A stretch of DNA of 64,000 nucleotides from Streptomyces sp. Act143 (GTDB lineage: Bacteria > Actinomycetota > Actinomycetes > Streptomycetales > Streptomycetaceae): the NCBI RefSeq assembly GCF_003143935.1, contig NZ_QFRX01000001.1, positions 567,059-631,058 of the forward strand, given 5' to 3'. The first letter of the stretch is position 1, and each line of letters starts with the position of its first letter. The position numbers were made by a program, and so were the translations under genes. The notes under the pieces are model-generated. The model was not told the origin of the DNA, made no database searches, and worked only from the letters and a program-made list of their open reading frames with translations. Positions 1 to 9,621 of the stretch are shown here, one piece after another.

Positions 1-2536
1 TACCGTCCGCCGTCCCGGCGTTCGCCACGTCCAGACACTTGCCGTTCACCCCCTTCACCGGACCCGTGTGCGTTCCTCCGCCCGCGGTGGTGAAGGCGAA
101 CTCGTCGACGTCGAACAGGGCGCCACTGCCGCCCTTGAAGACGAGGTACAACTTCGTGGTGCCGCTGGGCTGGTCGGCCAGTCCGGCGGTCACGTCCTGG
201 AAGGTCTCCCAGTCGCCGGTGACCGGTACGGTCGCCGTTCCGAGGAGGGTTCCGGTCGGCGATCCGGAGCGGACCTCGAGGGTGCCGCCCGCTCCCGCCG
301 AGGAGACCCGGGCGGTGAATCCGGTGGTGTCGGCGAGGGCGTACGGCGTGAAGGCGATCCAGTCGCCGTTCTCGATGTTTCCGACGGTCTTGCCGCCGTG
401 CGCCGCGGCATGGCTGATGACGTCCACGCCGGAGGAGTCACCGTAGTGCTCGGCCTGCCGGTGGGAGGGCTGGGTGATGTGCTGGTCGTGCGTGGTCAGC
501 GCGGGCTGGCCGCCCGCGCCCTTGTCGGTGTACTCGGCGTCGATGACACCGAAGATGTTGGCGTTGGGGTCGTGCTCGCCGTCGGCCAGGGTCTGGAGTG
601 TGCCGGTGCATCCGGTCGCCGAGGTCTGCGGATGGCCGTGGCTGTCGTGTCCGACGATGAAGGACACCTTCACCTTGGAGCAGTCGATGGTGCCGTCCTC
701 CGGATCGGTCACCGTGACCTTGAACGGGATCGCGGCTCCGAAGTCGTGGATGCTGCCGTTGGCGGGCAGATCGAGCCGTACGGTGGGCGCGGTGTTGCCG
801 ACCGTGATCTGCACGGACGCGGTCGCGGTCTTCCCGGTCGGGTCCGTGACCTTCAGCGTGGCCGTGTACTGGCCGTTGGTGGTGTAGGTGTGGGAGGGGC
901 CGGCGGCCGTGGAGGTCGCACCGTCTCCGAACGTCCAGGCGTAGCTGAGAGCGCCGCCGTCCGGATCCGCGCTGCCGGACGAGGAGAAGGAGACGGTCAG
1001 GGGTGCTGTTCCGGAGGTGACGTCGGCCTTGGCCTGCGCGGTCGGCGCGAGTCCGTCGATGGCGTGCTCGATGCGGTACAAGGCGGAGTTCGCGTCGCCG
1101 TTGAAGTAGCCGGTGCCGTAGTCCAGGACGTACAGCGCGCCGTCCGGCCCGAAGGCCATGTCCATCACCTGAGTGCCGCTCCAGGGGAAGGAGTTGATGG
1201 ACTGGACGGTGCCGTCGGCGCCCGCCTCGATGCGTTTGATCCAGCGGCGCCCGAACTCGCCCGCGAAGAAGTCGCCGTCGTACTCCTGCGGGAACTTGAC
1301 GTCAGAGGCCGACGCCGCGTCGTACCGGTAGACGGGTCCGCCCATCGGGGACTCCGAGCCGCCGCCGAACTCCGGTACGGAGGTGCCGTTGTAGGGAATC
1401 CAGGCCGGCTGTGCCGCGGGCAGATCCGTGAGACCGGTGTTGTTCGGTGAGGTGTTCCTGGGCGCCGCGCAGTTGAACGTCGCGCCCGAGGTGCCGGTGG
1501 CGAAGTCGTAGTCGACGTAGGCGTCATTGCGGCCCGTGCAGTACGGCCAGCCGTAGTTGCCGGCCTTGGTGATGCGGTTGAACTCGACCTGACCCTCGGG
1601 GCCGCGGCCGGCCGAGGCGGTTCCGGAGTCGGGGCCGTAGTCGCCGAGGTAGACGATGCCGGTGGCCTTGTCGACGCTCATGCGGAAGGGGTTGCGGAAC
1701 CCCATCGCGTAGATCTCGGGGCGGGTCCTGGCGGTGCCGGGCGGGAAGAGGTTGCCGCCCGGGATCGCGTACGTCCCGTCGGCGTTGACCTTGATGCGCA
1801 GCACCTTTCCGCGCAGGTCGTTGGTGTTGCCCGCGGAACGCTGGGCGTCGTAGGCCGGGTTGCGGGAGGCCCGCTCGTCGATCGGGGTGAAACCGTCCGA
1901 GGCGAACGGGTTGCTGTCGTCGCCCGTCGACAGGTAGAGGTTTCCGGCCGCGTCGAAGTCGATGTCCCCGCCGACGTGACAGCAGATGCCGCGGGAGGCG
2001 GGAACGTCGAGGATCTTCTTCTCGCTGGCCAGGTCCAGGGTGTTGTCGGCCTTCAGCACGAACCGGGAGAGCCGGTTGACGCCGTCGAACGGCGTGAAGT
2101 CGGAGGCGGTGCCGTCGGAGGGGGCGTCCCCGCCAGGGGTGCTCAACTGAGGGGCGTAGTAGAGGTAGACGAAGCGGTTGGATGCGAAGTCCGGGTCCGC
2201 CGCGATGCCTTGCAGACCTTCCTCGTCGTGGCTGTACACGGTGAGCTTGCCGGCCACGGCGGTGTTGCCGTTGGCGTCGGTCCGCCTGACGGTGCCGTCG
2301 CGCGAGGTGTGCAGGACCGACCGGTCGGGCAGCACCGTCAGGGTCATGGGCTCGCCCATCTCGGCCACGCCCTTGGCGAGCGTGACCTGCTGGAACACCG
2401 GGGCCGCCGCGCTCGCGCCGGCCGCCTGATCCGACGGTGCGGCGGCAGCGGTGCCCGGGGCGAGGCAGCCGACGGCACACACCACCGCCAGCGCCAACGT
2501 ACGGACGAACCTGGGTCTGAGCAGTCTTGTGCGCAC
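1..2536 (-). CDS. Secreted PQQ-dependent sugar dehydrogenase with PKD, CBM and ricin-B domains (3' end outside window)
   Basis: The protein is read from a GTG at 2536 preceded by GGGAG five bases upstream; a Sec signal peptide with an Ala-rich cleavage region follows. Next comes a glucose/sorbosone dehydrogenase beta-propeller (residues about 45-470) with the family features GLQGIAADPDF, GGDIDFDAAGNLYLSTGDD, LRGKVLRI and FRNPFRMSVD. Downstream are a PKD domain (ADPDGGALSYAWTFGDG), a CBM6-like beta-sandwich (VGNIENGDWIAFTPYAL) and the start of a ricin-type lectin repeat (VNGKCLDVANAGTADG), where the window ends. Family members oxidise aldoses outside the cell using PQQ; the carbohydrate modules would tether it to polysaccharide. 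It lies back to back with the GH9 cellulase region, so oxidation of released sugars or chain ends is plausible but inferred. The substrate cannot be read from sequence, and at least the last lectin domain is missing here. Confidence 0.85.
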   Translation of the reverse strand, partial: MRTRLLRPRFVRTLALAVVCAVGCLAPGTAAAAPSDQAAGASAAAPVFQQVTLAKGVAEMGEPMTLTVLPDRSVLHTSRDGTVRRTDANGNTAVAGKLTVYSHDEEGLQGIAADPDFASNRFVYLYYAPQLSTPGGDAPSDGTASDFTPFDGVNRLSRFVLKADNTLDLASEKKILDVPASRGICCHVGGDIDFDAAGNLYLSTGDDSNPFASDGFTPIDERASRNPAYDAQRSAGNTNDLRGKVLRIKVNADGTYAIPGGNLFPPGTARTRPEIYAMGFRNPFRMSVDKATGIVYLGDYGPDSGTASAGRGPEGQVEFNRITKAGNYGWPYCTGRNDAYVDYDFATGTSGATFNCAAPRNTSPNNTGLTDLPAAQPAWIPYNGTSVPEFGGGSESPMGGPVYRYDAASASDVKFPQEYDGDFFAGEFGRRWIKRIEAGADGTVQSINSFPWSGTQVMDMAFGPDGALYVLDYGTGYFNGDANSALYRIEHAIDGLAPTAQAKADVTSGTAPLTVSFSSSGSADPDGGALSYAWTFGDGATSTAAGPSHTYTTNGQYTATLKVTDPTGKTATASVQITVGNTAPTVRLDLPANGSIHDFGAAIPFKVTVTDPEDGTIDCSKVKVSFIVGHDSHGHPQTSATGCTGTLQTLADGEHDPNANIFGVIDAEYTDKGAGGQPALTTHDQHITQPSHRQAEHYGDSSGVDVISHAAAHGGKTVGNIENGDWIAFTPYALADTTGFTARVSSAGAGGTLEVRSGSPTGTLLGTATVPVTGDWETFQDVTAGLADQPSGTTKLYLVFKGGSGALFDVDEFAFTTAGGGTHTGPVKGVNGKCLDVANAGTADG

Positions 2537-2807
2537 AGAGTCTCCCGAGGGGTGGGGGTGGCAGCAGGACACAGCGGTCCTGACGAGGGGAGAACAGGCG
2601 CGCGCCGTCGCGCCGTTGAACGGCCACATGCACGTGACCGGTTCATTTCAAGGAAGTTAGCGGCCTTGGTGCGGACGCGTAACCCCTTTCGCATCCGATC
2701 CTTCGACTTTTTCCTTGATCAGGACAAAGTCGAGAGCCCGAGCGAGCCGATCCGCCCGTCCCCCTGGAAGGGCGGTCGGGCGCTGCGTGGGCAGGGCGGG
2801 GACAGTC

Positions 2808-3250
2808 ATGGCGGAATTCGAGGTGCCTGGGCCGGAGCCGGACCGGGAACGTGCGCCGGAATACCAGGCCGGCAAGCGAAACCCGGCCCTTCAGTCCGGC
2901 ATGTGGGAGTACGCGGCGAGCTCGTTCCGACTGGTCGCCGGTCTGGCGCCGCCCCTGGACGCCCTCGCCGCACGGCTGCGGTTGGACGTCGAGCGGAGCT
3001 GGGGGACCTGGGCGCCGTGGATGCGGCGATGTTCCGCATCCAGAGGATCGACTTCGCGCTCAGCCGACCGAAGGGTAACCCTCACCCCGATGTCCTCGTC
3101 CGAGTCGCCCGCACTCAGACCGGCCTCGAGGCGGCCCTCGACGTTCTGCTCGACGCCCTCGGGATCGACACCGAAGCGATGACGTTCCGCGCCGACGGTG
3201 AGTTCGGATTCATCGATCTACGGAACGGCCTCAAACCAGCACTCCCCGTA
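2808..3250 (+). pseudogene. Frameshifted hypothetical gene relic
   Basis: An ATG at 2808 opens a reading frame (MAEFEVPGPEPDRERAPEY) that looks coding to about 2998. Coding character then jumps to another frame, where ELGDLGAVDAAMFRIQR, LEAALDVLLDALGID and TFRADGEFGFIDL are read. Neither frame is a sensible protein alone, and the second runs without a stop through the GH9 promoter into the next gene. I read this as one small Streptomyces protein of unknown function broken by an indel near 2995-3010 and missing its stop. I do not recognise the family. A sequencing error at the junction is the main alternative, although the missing stop argues for real decay. Confidence 0.55.
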
Positions 3251-3260
3251 CGCACCTTGA

Positions 3261-3289
3261 TTGACGGGGCATCATGCTCATGCCATTCT
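3261..3289 (+). promoter_or_regulatory. Putative promoter of the GH9 gene
   Basis: TTGACG (3261-3266) and CATTCT (3284-3289) are separated by 17 bases and fit a housekeeping-type -35/-10 pair. Transcription would start about where the CelR/CebR-type palindrome begins, so a bound repressor would block initiation. Inferred from sequence only. Confidence 0.5.
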
Positions 3290-3295
3290 CGGCGA

Positions 3296-3309
3296 TGGGA
3301 GCGCTCCCA
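3296..3309. promoter_or_regulatory. CelR/CebR-type operator, TGGGAGCGCTCCCA
   Basis: This perfect 14-bp palindrome equals the box bound by CelR of Thermobifida and CebR of Streptomyces, LacI-family repressors released by cello-oligosaccharides. It lies seven bases after the proposed -10 element and 44 bases before the GH9 start codon. Identical or near-identical copies occur before celB and before the LacI gene in this window. Confidence 0.88.
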
Positions 3310-3353
3310 AACCTCACTCCCATCTCACGTCACCCCTCTCACAGGAGCCGCTC

Positions 3354-5501
3354 ATGCCCGCGTTCACCTTGTTACGGCGCCCCAGCCGCCCCCTCACCGC
3401 CGCCCTGCTGACGAGTTCGCTGCTCCTCGGCGGCTTCCTCGCTGTCCCGGCGGCCGCCGCGGGGACCACAGCGGTGCGTGTCAATCAGGTCGGCTACCTG
3501 CCCGACGGCCCCAAGCGCGCAACGGTCGTCACCACGGCCGCGCAGTCGCTCACCTGGCAGTTGAGCAATGCCTCCGGCACGGTGGTCGCCTCCGGCTCCA
3601 CGGTCCCGCGCGGTGCCGACACGGCCTCCGGTCAGTCGGTCCAGGTCGCGGACTTCTCGTCGTACCAGGGCACGGGCTCGGGATACGTCCTGAGGGTGGA
3701 CGGCAGCAGCAGCGACCCGTTCGACATCCGCGCGAACCTCTACGACGGGCTGCGCTCGGACGCGATGGCGTTCTTCTACCACCAGCGCAGCGGCATAGCC
3801 ATCGACGCCTCCCTGGTCGGTTCCGCCTACGCGCGCCCCGCCGGGCACCTCGGCGTCTCGCCGAACAAGGGAGACACCTCCGTCCCCTGCCAGTCCGGGG
3901 TGTGCGACTACACCCAGGACGTCAGGGGCGGCTGGTACGACGCGGGCGATCAGGGCAAGTACGTGGTCAACGGCGGCATTTCCACCTGGCTGGTCGTCAA
4001 CTCCTTCGAGCGGGCCGAGCGCGTCGGCAAGGAAGCGGCCCTGGGCGACTCGACACTGAGCGTCCCCGAGCGGGGCAACGGCGTTCCCGACGTCCTGGAC
4101 GAGGCGCGCTGGGAGCTCGACTTCCTGATGCGGATGCAGGTGCCCGCCGGCAAGCCGTACGCCGGGATGGCCTTCCACAAGATTCATGACGCGGCCTGGA
4201 CCGGCATCCCGACCCGCCCCGAACAGGACGCCCAGCCGCGCGAGTTGCACCGGCCGTCCACCGCGGCGACCCTCAACCTCGCGGCGACCGCCGCCCAGTG
4301 TGCCCGGGTCTTCCGCCCGTACGACGCGGCGTACGCCGACCGCTGCCTGGCGGCCGCCCGCCGGGCCTGGACGGCGGCGCAGGCCAACCCCGCGATGTAC
4401 GCGCCGGATTCGGACAGCACGGGCGGTGGCGCCTACGGCGACAGCCAGGTCAGCGACGAGTTCTACTGGGCTGCCGCCGAGCTGTACGCGACGACCGGTG
4501 AGAGCGCCTACCGGGACGCGGTCACCTCCTCGTCCTGGCACACCGCCGCGAACGCCTTCACCTCCTACGGCTTCGGCTGGGCGGACACGGCCGCGCTCGG
4601 CCGGCTCACCCTGGCCACCGTCCCCAACGGGCTGCCCGCCTCCGACCTCGCCCGCGTGCGCTCCTCGGTGGTCTCGGCCGCCGACGGGCACCTGTCCACG
4701 ATGGCCGGACAGGGCTATGCGGTGCCCATCCCTTCGGACGGGTACTTCTGGGGCTCCAACAGCGAGGCCGCCGACAACGCGGTCGTCATGGCCGTCGCCG
4801 GGGAGCTGACCGGTGACGCGCGCTACCGCGCCGGGGTGCTGGAGGCGCTGGACTACCTGCTAGGCCGCAACGCTCTCGGGCAGTCCTATGTCACCGGCTA
4901 CGGCGAGAAGTCCTCGCGCAACCAGCACCACCGCTTCTGGGCACACCAGTCGGACTCCTCGCTGCCCAACCCGCCGGCCGGTTCGCTCGCAGGCGGCCCC
5001 AACAGCGGGCTGCAGGATCCGGTGGCGCAGGAGAAGCTGGCCGGTTGCGCACCGGCCGCCTGCTACATCGACGACATCGGCTCGTACTCCACCAACGAGG
5101 TGGCCGTCAACTGGAACGCCCCACTGGCCTGGCTCGCCGCGTACGCCGCCGAGCGCACGACCGACGACGGCGGTCAACAGCCCACGGGGTCCTGTGCCGT
5201 GACGTACAAGGTGGACAACGCCTGGAGCAACGGGTTCACCGCGACCGTGACCGTCAAGAACACGGGCTCCACCGCGGTGGACGGCTGGCAGCTGACGTGG
5301 AGCTACCCGGGCGGTCAGCGCGTCACCAGCGCCTGGAACGCCTCCGTCACCCAGAGCGGCGCCGACGTCACCGCGCGCAACGTGGACTGGAACCGGACGG
5401 TCGCACCCGGCGCGACGGTGAGCTTCGGGGTCCAGGGCTCGCTGAGCGGCAGCAACCCGTCCCCCACCGCGTTCGCCCTCAACGGCAGCGCCTGCGACTG
5501 A
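3354..5501 (+). CDS. GH9 endoglucanase/cellulase with C-terminal CBM2
   Basis: This 715-residue secreted enzyme hydrolyses beta-1,4-glucan. The ATG at 3354 is chosen for the AGGAG ten bases upstream and the signal peptide right after it (hydrophobic core 15-30, cleavage near AAAAG). An Ig-like CelD_N domain (about 38-125) precedes the GH9 (alpha/alpha)6 barrel (about 130-605), with the catalytic-base motif [13 protein letters not shown] (DAGD at 196-199), and the acid region [13 protein letters not shown] near its end. A CBM2 cellulose-binding domain (about 617-715; [15 protein letters not shown]...) ends the protein. A CelR/CebR-type operator lies in the promoter and a strong terminator follows. 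Leucine 7 is encoded by TTA (3372-3374), rare in Streptomyces and read only by the bldA tRNA, so translation may be tied to development. Confidence 0.93.
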   Translation: MPAFTLLRRPSRPLTAALLTSSLLLGGFLAVPAAAAGTTAVRVNQVGYLPDGPKRATVVTTAAQSLTWQLSNASGTVVASGSTVPRGADTASGQSVQVADFSSYQGTGSGYVLRVDGSSSDPFDIRANLYDGLRSDAMAFFYHQRSGIAIDASLVGSAYARPAGHLGVSPNKGDTSVPCQSGVCDYTQDVRGGWYDAGDQGKYVVNGGISTWLVVNSFERAERVGKEAALGDSTLSVPERGNGVPDVLDEARWELDFLMRMQVPAGKPYAGMAFHKIHDAAWTGIPTRPEQDAQPRELHRPSTAATLNLAATAAQCARVFRPYDAAYADRCLAAARRAWTAAQANPAMYAPDSDSTGGGAYGDSQVSDEFYWAAAELYATTGESAYRDAVTSSSWHTAANAFTSYGFGWADTAALGRLTLATVPNGLPASDLARVRSSVVSAADGHLSTMAGQGYAVPIPSDGYFWGSNSEAADNAVVMAVAGELTGDARYRAGVLEALDYLLGRNALGQSYVTGYGEKSSRNQHHRFWAHQSDSSLPNPPAGSLAGGPNSGLQDPVAQEKLAGCAPAACYIDDIGSYSTNEVAVNWNAPLAWLAAYAAERTTDDGGQQPTGSCAVTYKVDNAWSNGFTATVTVKNTGSTAVDGWQLTWSYPGGQRVTSAWNASVTQSGADVTARNVDWNRTVAPGATVSFGVQGSLSGSNPSPTAFALNGSACD

Positions 5502-5505
5502 GAGC

Positions 5506-5557
5506 CACGGCCCGCCGCAGTACCGCGACAGCGGTTCATCTCCTGCGGCGGGCCGTG
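5506..5557 (+). terminator. Hairpin terminator after the GH9 gene
   Basis: CACGGCCCGCCGCAG (5506-5520) pairs perfectly with CTGCGGCGGGCCGTG (5543-5557), a 15-bp stem beginning five bases after the stop codon. There is no strong U tract, which is common for Streptomyces terminators. Confidence 0.8.
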
Positions 5558-5795
5558 CTCGGCGACGACCGGGAGCCGTGGCCGGTCGCGGTCGGCGAGG
5601 AGTCAGGAACACCGGTCCCGGACCCGGCCATGCTCGGAACTCCCCCTCCGGCTGCGGCAAAGCTGTGAATGTTGTTGTCCAGGATGTTCACGGGTTGGAA
5701 GGGACTGGTAAGACTTTGTCGCTACGTTCTGACATGCCCTCAGCAAGTCAGTCCCTCTCCGGATCCGCTTCACGCACCCCCAGGAGACACCCCCC

Positions 5796-7136
5796 ATGCG
5801 CAGACTCCTCGCCTGCCTGGCAGCGGCGGCCGCCGCTCTCGGCGGGCTCACCGCGGCCGCCTCCACCGCGGCAGCCGCCGACGCGGGCACCTTCAGCGTC
5901 CTCAGCTACAACGTGGCCGGCCTGCCCGAGAGCCTCTCCAGCGCACCGACGCCCCGCGAGTCCAGCACCACGGCGATCGGCCAGCGGATAGCGCCGTACG
6001 ACATCGTCCACGTCCAGGAGGACTTCAACTACCACGCCTACCTGTACGCGGCCGACACCGCCCACGCCTACCGGACGCCGACGAGCGGCGGCGCCGGCAT
6101 CGGCAGCGGACTCAACACCCTGTCGAAACTCCCTTACGACGAGGGCGACTTCGAGCGGGTGCGCTGGAACTCCTGCCAGTACGACTCGGGTGACTGCCTG
6201 ACGCCCAAGGGCTTCACCTTCATGCGCGAACGCCTGGCCGAGGGGGTGTACGTCGACTTCTACAACGTCCACACCAACGCGGGCACCAACGACGGCGACC
6301 TCGCCTCCCGCGCGGACAACCTCAACCAGCTCACCGCCTTCATCAAGAGCCACTCGGCGGGCAACGCGGTCGTCGTCATGGGCGACACCAACACGCGCTA
6401 CACCCGCTCCGGCGACACCATCGGCGAGTTCGCCGCCGCCAACGGCCTCACGGACGCCTGGGTGCAGCTGATCCGCGGCGGCACCCCGCCCGCCAAGGGC
6501 AGTGACGCCCTGGTCTGCGACCAGACCCAGCCGACCGTTCCCAACACCTGCGAGGTCGTCGACAAGGTCCTCTACCGCGGCAGCAAGCTCGTCTCGCTCG
6601 ACGCCACGTACTACAACAACGAGCACGCCAAGTTCCTCACCACCGACGGGCTCATGCTCTCCGACCACGACCCGGTCACCGTCGGCTTCTCCTGGTCGCG
6701 CAACGCCGCCTTCCAGCTCAGCGACCAGTTCGGCGGCCCGCACGGCGACTACTTCACCGACATCGACAGCGTCCCGGCCGGCGCCCGCGCCACCACTGTC
6801 GGTGTGCGGGCCGGTTCCCGCGTCGACCAGCTGAGCCTCACCCTCGCCAACGGCACCACGCTCGCCCACGGCGGCACCGGCGGCACCGCGGCCTCCCTCG
6901 CGCTGGGCAGCGGTGAGTACGTGACGACCGCTCAGCTCTGCCAGGGCGAGAAGGACGGCCACACCCGCATCTTCTACGCCAAGTTCACGACGAACCTCGG
7001 CCGCACCCTGGCCGGGGGCACGACGACCTCCGACTGCGTGACCCGCACGGCACCGTCCGGCTGGCAGATCGCCGGGCTCCACGGCCGCGCCGGCGACGAG
7101 GTCGACAAGATCGGGTTCATCTACACGCAGCGCTGA
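5796..7136 (+). CDS. Secreted sphingomyelinase-like phosphodiesterase with jacalin-type lectin domain
   Basis: The 446-residue protein starts at an ATG with AGGAG upstream and has a 28-residue signal peptide. Residues 32-300 form an endonuclease/exonuclease/phosphatase fold: SYNVAGLPES at the N-terminus, NVHTNAG, VVMGDTNTRY and the catalytic SDHDPVT. This composition matches secreted sphingomyelin phosphodiesterases more than nucleases. Residues from about 305 (FGGPHGDYFTDIDS ... GLHGRAGDEVDKIGFIY) look like a jacalin/beta-prism lectin, which would add carbohydrate targeting. It is monocistronic between two terminators. Hydrolysis of a phospholipid head group is the best guess; substrate and lectin specificity are not shown by the sequence. 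Confidence 0.82.
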   Translation: MRRLLACLAAAAAALGGLTAAASTAAAADAGTFSVLSYNVAGLPESLSSAPTPRESSTTAIGQRIAPYDIVHVQEDFNYHAYLYAADTAHAYRTPTSGGAGIGSGLNTLSKLPYDEGDFERVRWNSCQYDSGDCLTPKGFTFMRERLAEGVYVDFYNVHTNAGTNDGDLASRADNLNQLTAFIKSHSAGNAVVVMGDTNTRYTRSGDTIGEFAAANGLTDAWVQLIRGGTPPAKGSDALVCDQTQPTVPNTCEVVDKVLYRGSKLVSLDATYYNNEHAKFLTTDGLMLSDHDPVTVGFSWSRNAAFQLSDQFGGPHGDYFTDIDSVPAGARATTVGVRAGSRVDQLSLTLANGTTLAHGGTGGTAASLALGSGEYVTTAQLCQGEKDGHTRIFYAKFTTNLGRTLAGGTTTSDCVTRTAPSGWQIAGLHGRAGDEVDKIGFIYTQR

Positions 7137-7172
7137 CGCCCGTCGCCGCAGAACCGGCTCCGACGCTTCATG

Positions 7173-7203
7173 CCGTGCCCCCGCCCTCGGGTCGGGGGCA
7201 CGG
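7173..7203. terminator. Hairpin terminator between convergent genes
   Basis: CCGTGCCCCCG (7173-7183) pairs with CGGGGGCACGG (7193-7203). It lies between the convergent phosphodiesterase and PucR-type genes and could serve both. Confidence 0.75.
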
Positions 7204-7331
7204 CCGTGTCAGGCCACGATGCCGCCCGGCGCCTGGTCGGGCCTGCGGTCCAGACGTGCACTCAGATCGCAGGGAGGCCTTCGTATCCATGGCCTTCCAC
7301 TCGCCTCGGCCCCCACAGCGCGCGGTTCGGG

Positions 7332-8471
7332 TCAGCCGACCCGAAGACCCACCGCCAGCGTCAGTTCAAGGACCCGGTGCGGCGATGCGAGATCCGGGAA
7401 CAGCTCCCGCAGCTGCGACATCCGGTAGCGGACGGTCTGGGGGTGGACGAACAACTCCGCCGCCACCTCCTCCCGCCGGCCCTGATGCAGCAACCACGCC
7501 CGCAGCGTCTCCTCCAGCCGCCGTGCCGTCGCGGCAGGCAAGGTCCGCAACGGTGCGAGGGCGCGGGCGCGCAGGTCTGCGAACGCGTCCGCGTCGGCGC
7601 TCAGCACCAGCTCCGGCAGGTGGTCCTCGGTGTCGCGGATGCCGGAGCAGAGGGAGCGCGCGCGGACGGCGCGGGCGTACGAGACGGACGCGCGTGTCCA
7701 CGGCCGGGCGGGGCCGACCACGGCGGTGCGCTCGGTCAGTTGCCGCAGGAGATGTGAGCGGTCGGCATCGGGGACGAGCAGCACACCGGTGGCGTCCGGC
7801 AGATCGTCGAGGACGAGGGTGCCCGGGTCGAGCGTGCGGTAGGCGGGCCGGGCCTGGGCGGCGGGCAGCAGGACCGCGGTCAGCGAGACGGGAGGCTGCC
7901 ACCCGGCCCGCTGGGCGGAGACGAGCAGCACGTCCGGGGTCGCGCCGGCGAGAAGGTCGCGGGCCAGGTGCTCCAGGTGGCGCTCGTGCTCCCGGCCCCG
8001 GGCGGCCAGTTCGTCGGCGTGGCCCGCGGCGCTCGCGGCGGAGAGCTCGTCGATGTAGGCGAAGGTCAGCTCGGCGAACTTGGCGACCTCGGCGGCGGGC
8101 AGACCCGCGGGTACGGCACCCGCGGCCAGGCACCGCCAGGCCACGCGGGCGCCGACGCGGTACGCGCTGAGCAGGGCGTCCATCGAACGGCCGTCGCGCA
8201 CCTCGCCGCGGCCCAGCTCGTAGGCCGCGTCACCACCGTCGCCGCCCGTGGCGTTCCCGCTCGCGAGGTCCAGGTAATGCCCCAGGGCGGTGCGGACGGC
8301 CCGGCGGATCGTGGCGCCCATGTGGCCCGAGAGGGCGTTGGCGTAGGGCGGGACCTCGTCGATGATCGCCTGCACGACCTCGTCGGCGGTGGTCTTCAGC
8401 GCGGCGCGAAGTACGGTGACCGTCGTCTCGTCCAGGGCCAGTTCGCTGGCCCTCCGGGTTACTTGGCTCAC
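7332..8471 (-). CDS. PucR/CdaR-type transcriptional regulator of the desaturase operon
   Basis: About 379 residues. The GTG at 8471 is preferred because AGGGA lies eight bases upstream; an in-frame GTG at 8498 lacks a clear ribosome site. The C-terminus carries the PucR-type helix-turn-helix (TLRAWLLHQGRREEVAAELFVHPQTVRYRMSQL, quoted in parts: RREEVAAELF, HPQTVRYRM), preceded by a GGDEF-like central region and an N-terminal helical sensor (TADEVVQAIIDEVPPYA). Such genes are commonly divergent from a ferredoxin reductase/fatty-acid desaturase pair, as here, so control of membrane-lipid unsaturation is a reasonable inference. The 87-bp divergent region must hold both promoters. The effector is unknown. 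Confidence 0.85.
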   Translation of the reverse strand: MSQVTRRASELALDETTVTVLRAALKTTADEVVQAIIDEVPPYANALSGHMGATIRRAVRTALGHYLDLASGNATGGDGGDAAYELGRGEVRDGRSMDALLSAYRVGARVAWRCLAAGAVPAGLPAAEVAKFAELTFAYIDELSAASAAGHADELAARGREHERHLEHLARDLLAGATPDVLLVSAQRAGWQPPVSLTAVLLPAAQARPAYRTLDPGTLVLDDLPDATGVLLVPDADRSHLLRQLTERTAVVGPARPWTRASVSYARAVRARSLCSGIRDTEDHLPELVLSADADAFADLRARALAPLRTLPAATARRLEETLRAWLLHQGRREEVAAELFVHPQTVRYRMSQLRELFPDLASPHRVLELTLAVGLRVG

Positions 8472-8558
8472 GTTTTTATTCCCTGCGAACAATTCCACCG
8501 ACCAGATTCACGTCCTACGGTCAGGACTTTACGCCCTGAGACGCAGCAAGCTGGGGGC

Positions 8559-9614
8559 ATGACGAGTACTGCCCTGCGCAGCAGGGCGTGGAAACTGCTG
8601 GAGATGGTCACGACGCCGCTGCTGCCGTCGGACTACCTGGACCTGGTCAGCCCGCTGCGGGCGGGCGCCGACCTGCGTGGCCGGATCGAGGCCGTGCACC
8701 CCGAGACGGATGACGCCGCGACCATCGTGATCAGGCCGGGACGGGGCTGGCGCGGCCACACCGCCGGTCAGTACCTGCGGATCGGGGTCGATGTCGACGG
8801 GGTGCGCCTGTGGCGTGCCTATTCGCTCACCTCGCCGACCGACCGCCAGGACGGCCGCGTCACCATCACCGTGAAGGCGATCCCGGACGGCAAGGTCAGC
8901 AACCACCTGGTCCGCAGGGCGAAACCGGGCACGCTGATCCAGCTCGACCAGGCGACCGGTGACTTCGTGCTGCCGCGGACCCGGCCGGCCAAGGTGCTCT
9001 ACCTGACGGCCGGCAGCGGCATCACGCCCGTGATGGGCATGCTGCGCGACACCGAGTTCGACGACGTCGTCATGGTCCACTCCGCGCCCCGGCCGCAAGA
9101 CGTGATCTTCCGCAGCGAGTTGCACGACCTGGTCGCGCAGGGGCGGCTGCGGCTCACCGAGCTGCACACCGACACCGACGGCATGCTCGACATCGCCCGT
9201 CTCGACGCGCTCGTGCCCGACTGGACCGAGCGCGAGACCTGGGCCTGCGGGCCCGCGGGTCTGCTCGACGCCGCCGAGAAGCACTGGAGCGAACACGGCG
9301 TCCCGGAGCGCCTGCACACCGAACGCTTCCGCCCCAGCGTCGTCGTCGCCGGCGACGGCGGCGAGGTCACGTTCAGCACCACCGGCAGGACCGTCGACGC
9401 GGACGGCGCCACGCCGTTGCTGGACGTCGGCGAGGAAGCCGGCGTGCTGATGCCGTCCGGGTGCCGCATGGGCATCTGCTTCGGCTGCGTCACGCCGCTC
9501 AAGGCGGGCGCCGTCCGCGACCTGCGCACCGGCGAGATCACCGAGGCCGAGCCGGGCGTCCTCATCCAGACCTGCGTGTCCGCCGCGGCGGGCCCCTGCG
9601 ACCTCGAACGGTAG
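8559..9614 (+). CDS. Ferredoxin reductase with C-terminal 2Fe-2S domain (desaturase electron donor)
   Basis: The 351-residue protein has a FAD-binding reductase module (RAYSLTSP flavin motif; residues about 40-140), an NAD(P)-binding half (LTAGSGITPVMGML, then TWACGPAGLLD) and a plant-type ferredoxin domain whose cysteines appear in SGCRMGICFGC and a later TCVSAA. It would pass electrons from NAD(P)H to the di-iron desaturase encoded eight bases downstream. The ATG at 8559 has only a G-rich stretch directly upstream, so the start is less certain than the function. The gene is divergent from the PucR-type regulator. Confidence 0.9.
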   Translation: MTSTALRSRAWKLLEMVTTPLLPSDYLDLVSPLRAGADLRGRIEAVHPETDDAATIVIRPGRGWRGHTAGQYLRIGVDVDGVRLWRAYSLTSPTDRQDGRVTITVKAIPDGKVSNHLVRRAKPGTLIQLDQATGDFVLPRTRPAKVLYLTAGSGITPVMGMLRDTEFDDVVMVHSAPRPQDVIFRSELHDLVAQGRLRLTELHTDTDGMLDIARLDALVPDWTERETWACGPAGLLDAAEKHWSEHGVPERLHTERFRPSVVVAGDGGEVTFSTTGRTVDADGATPLLDVGEEAGVLMPSGCRMGICFGCVTPLKAGAVRDLRTGEITEAEPGVLIQTCVSAAAGPCDLER

Positions 9615-9621
9615 GAGCATT

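Noticed and set aside
68..1450. Long plus-strand open frame of about 460 codons
   Set aside because: It is antisense to the PQQ-type dehydrogenase, is low-complexity Gly/Val/Arg-rich, and arises from GC-rich codon bias on the other strand.
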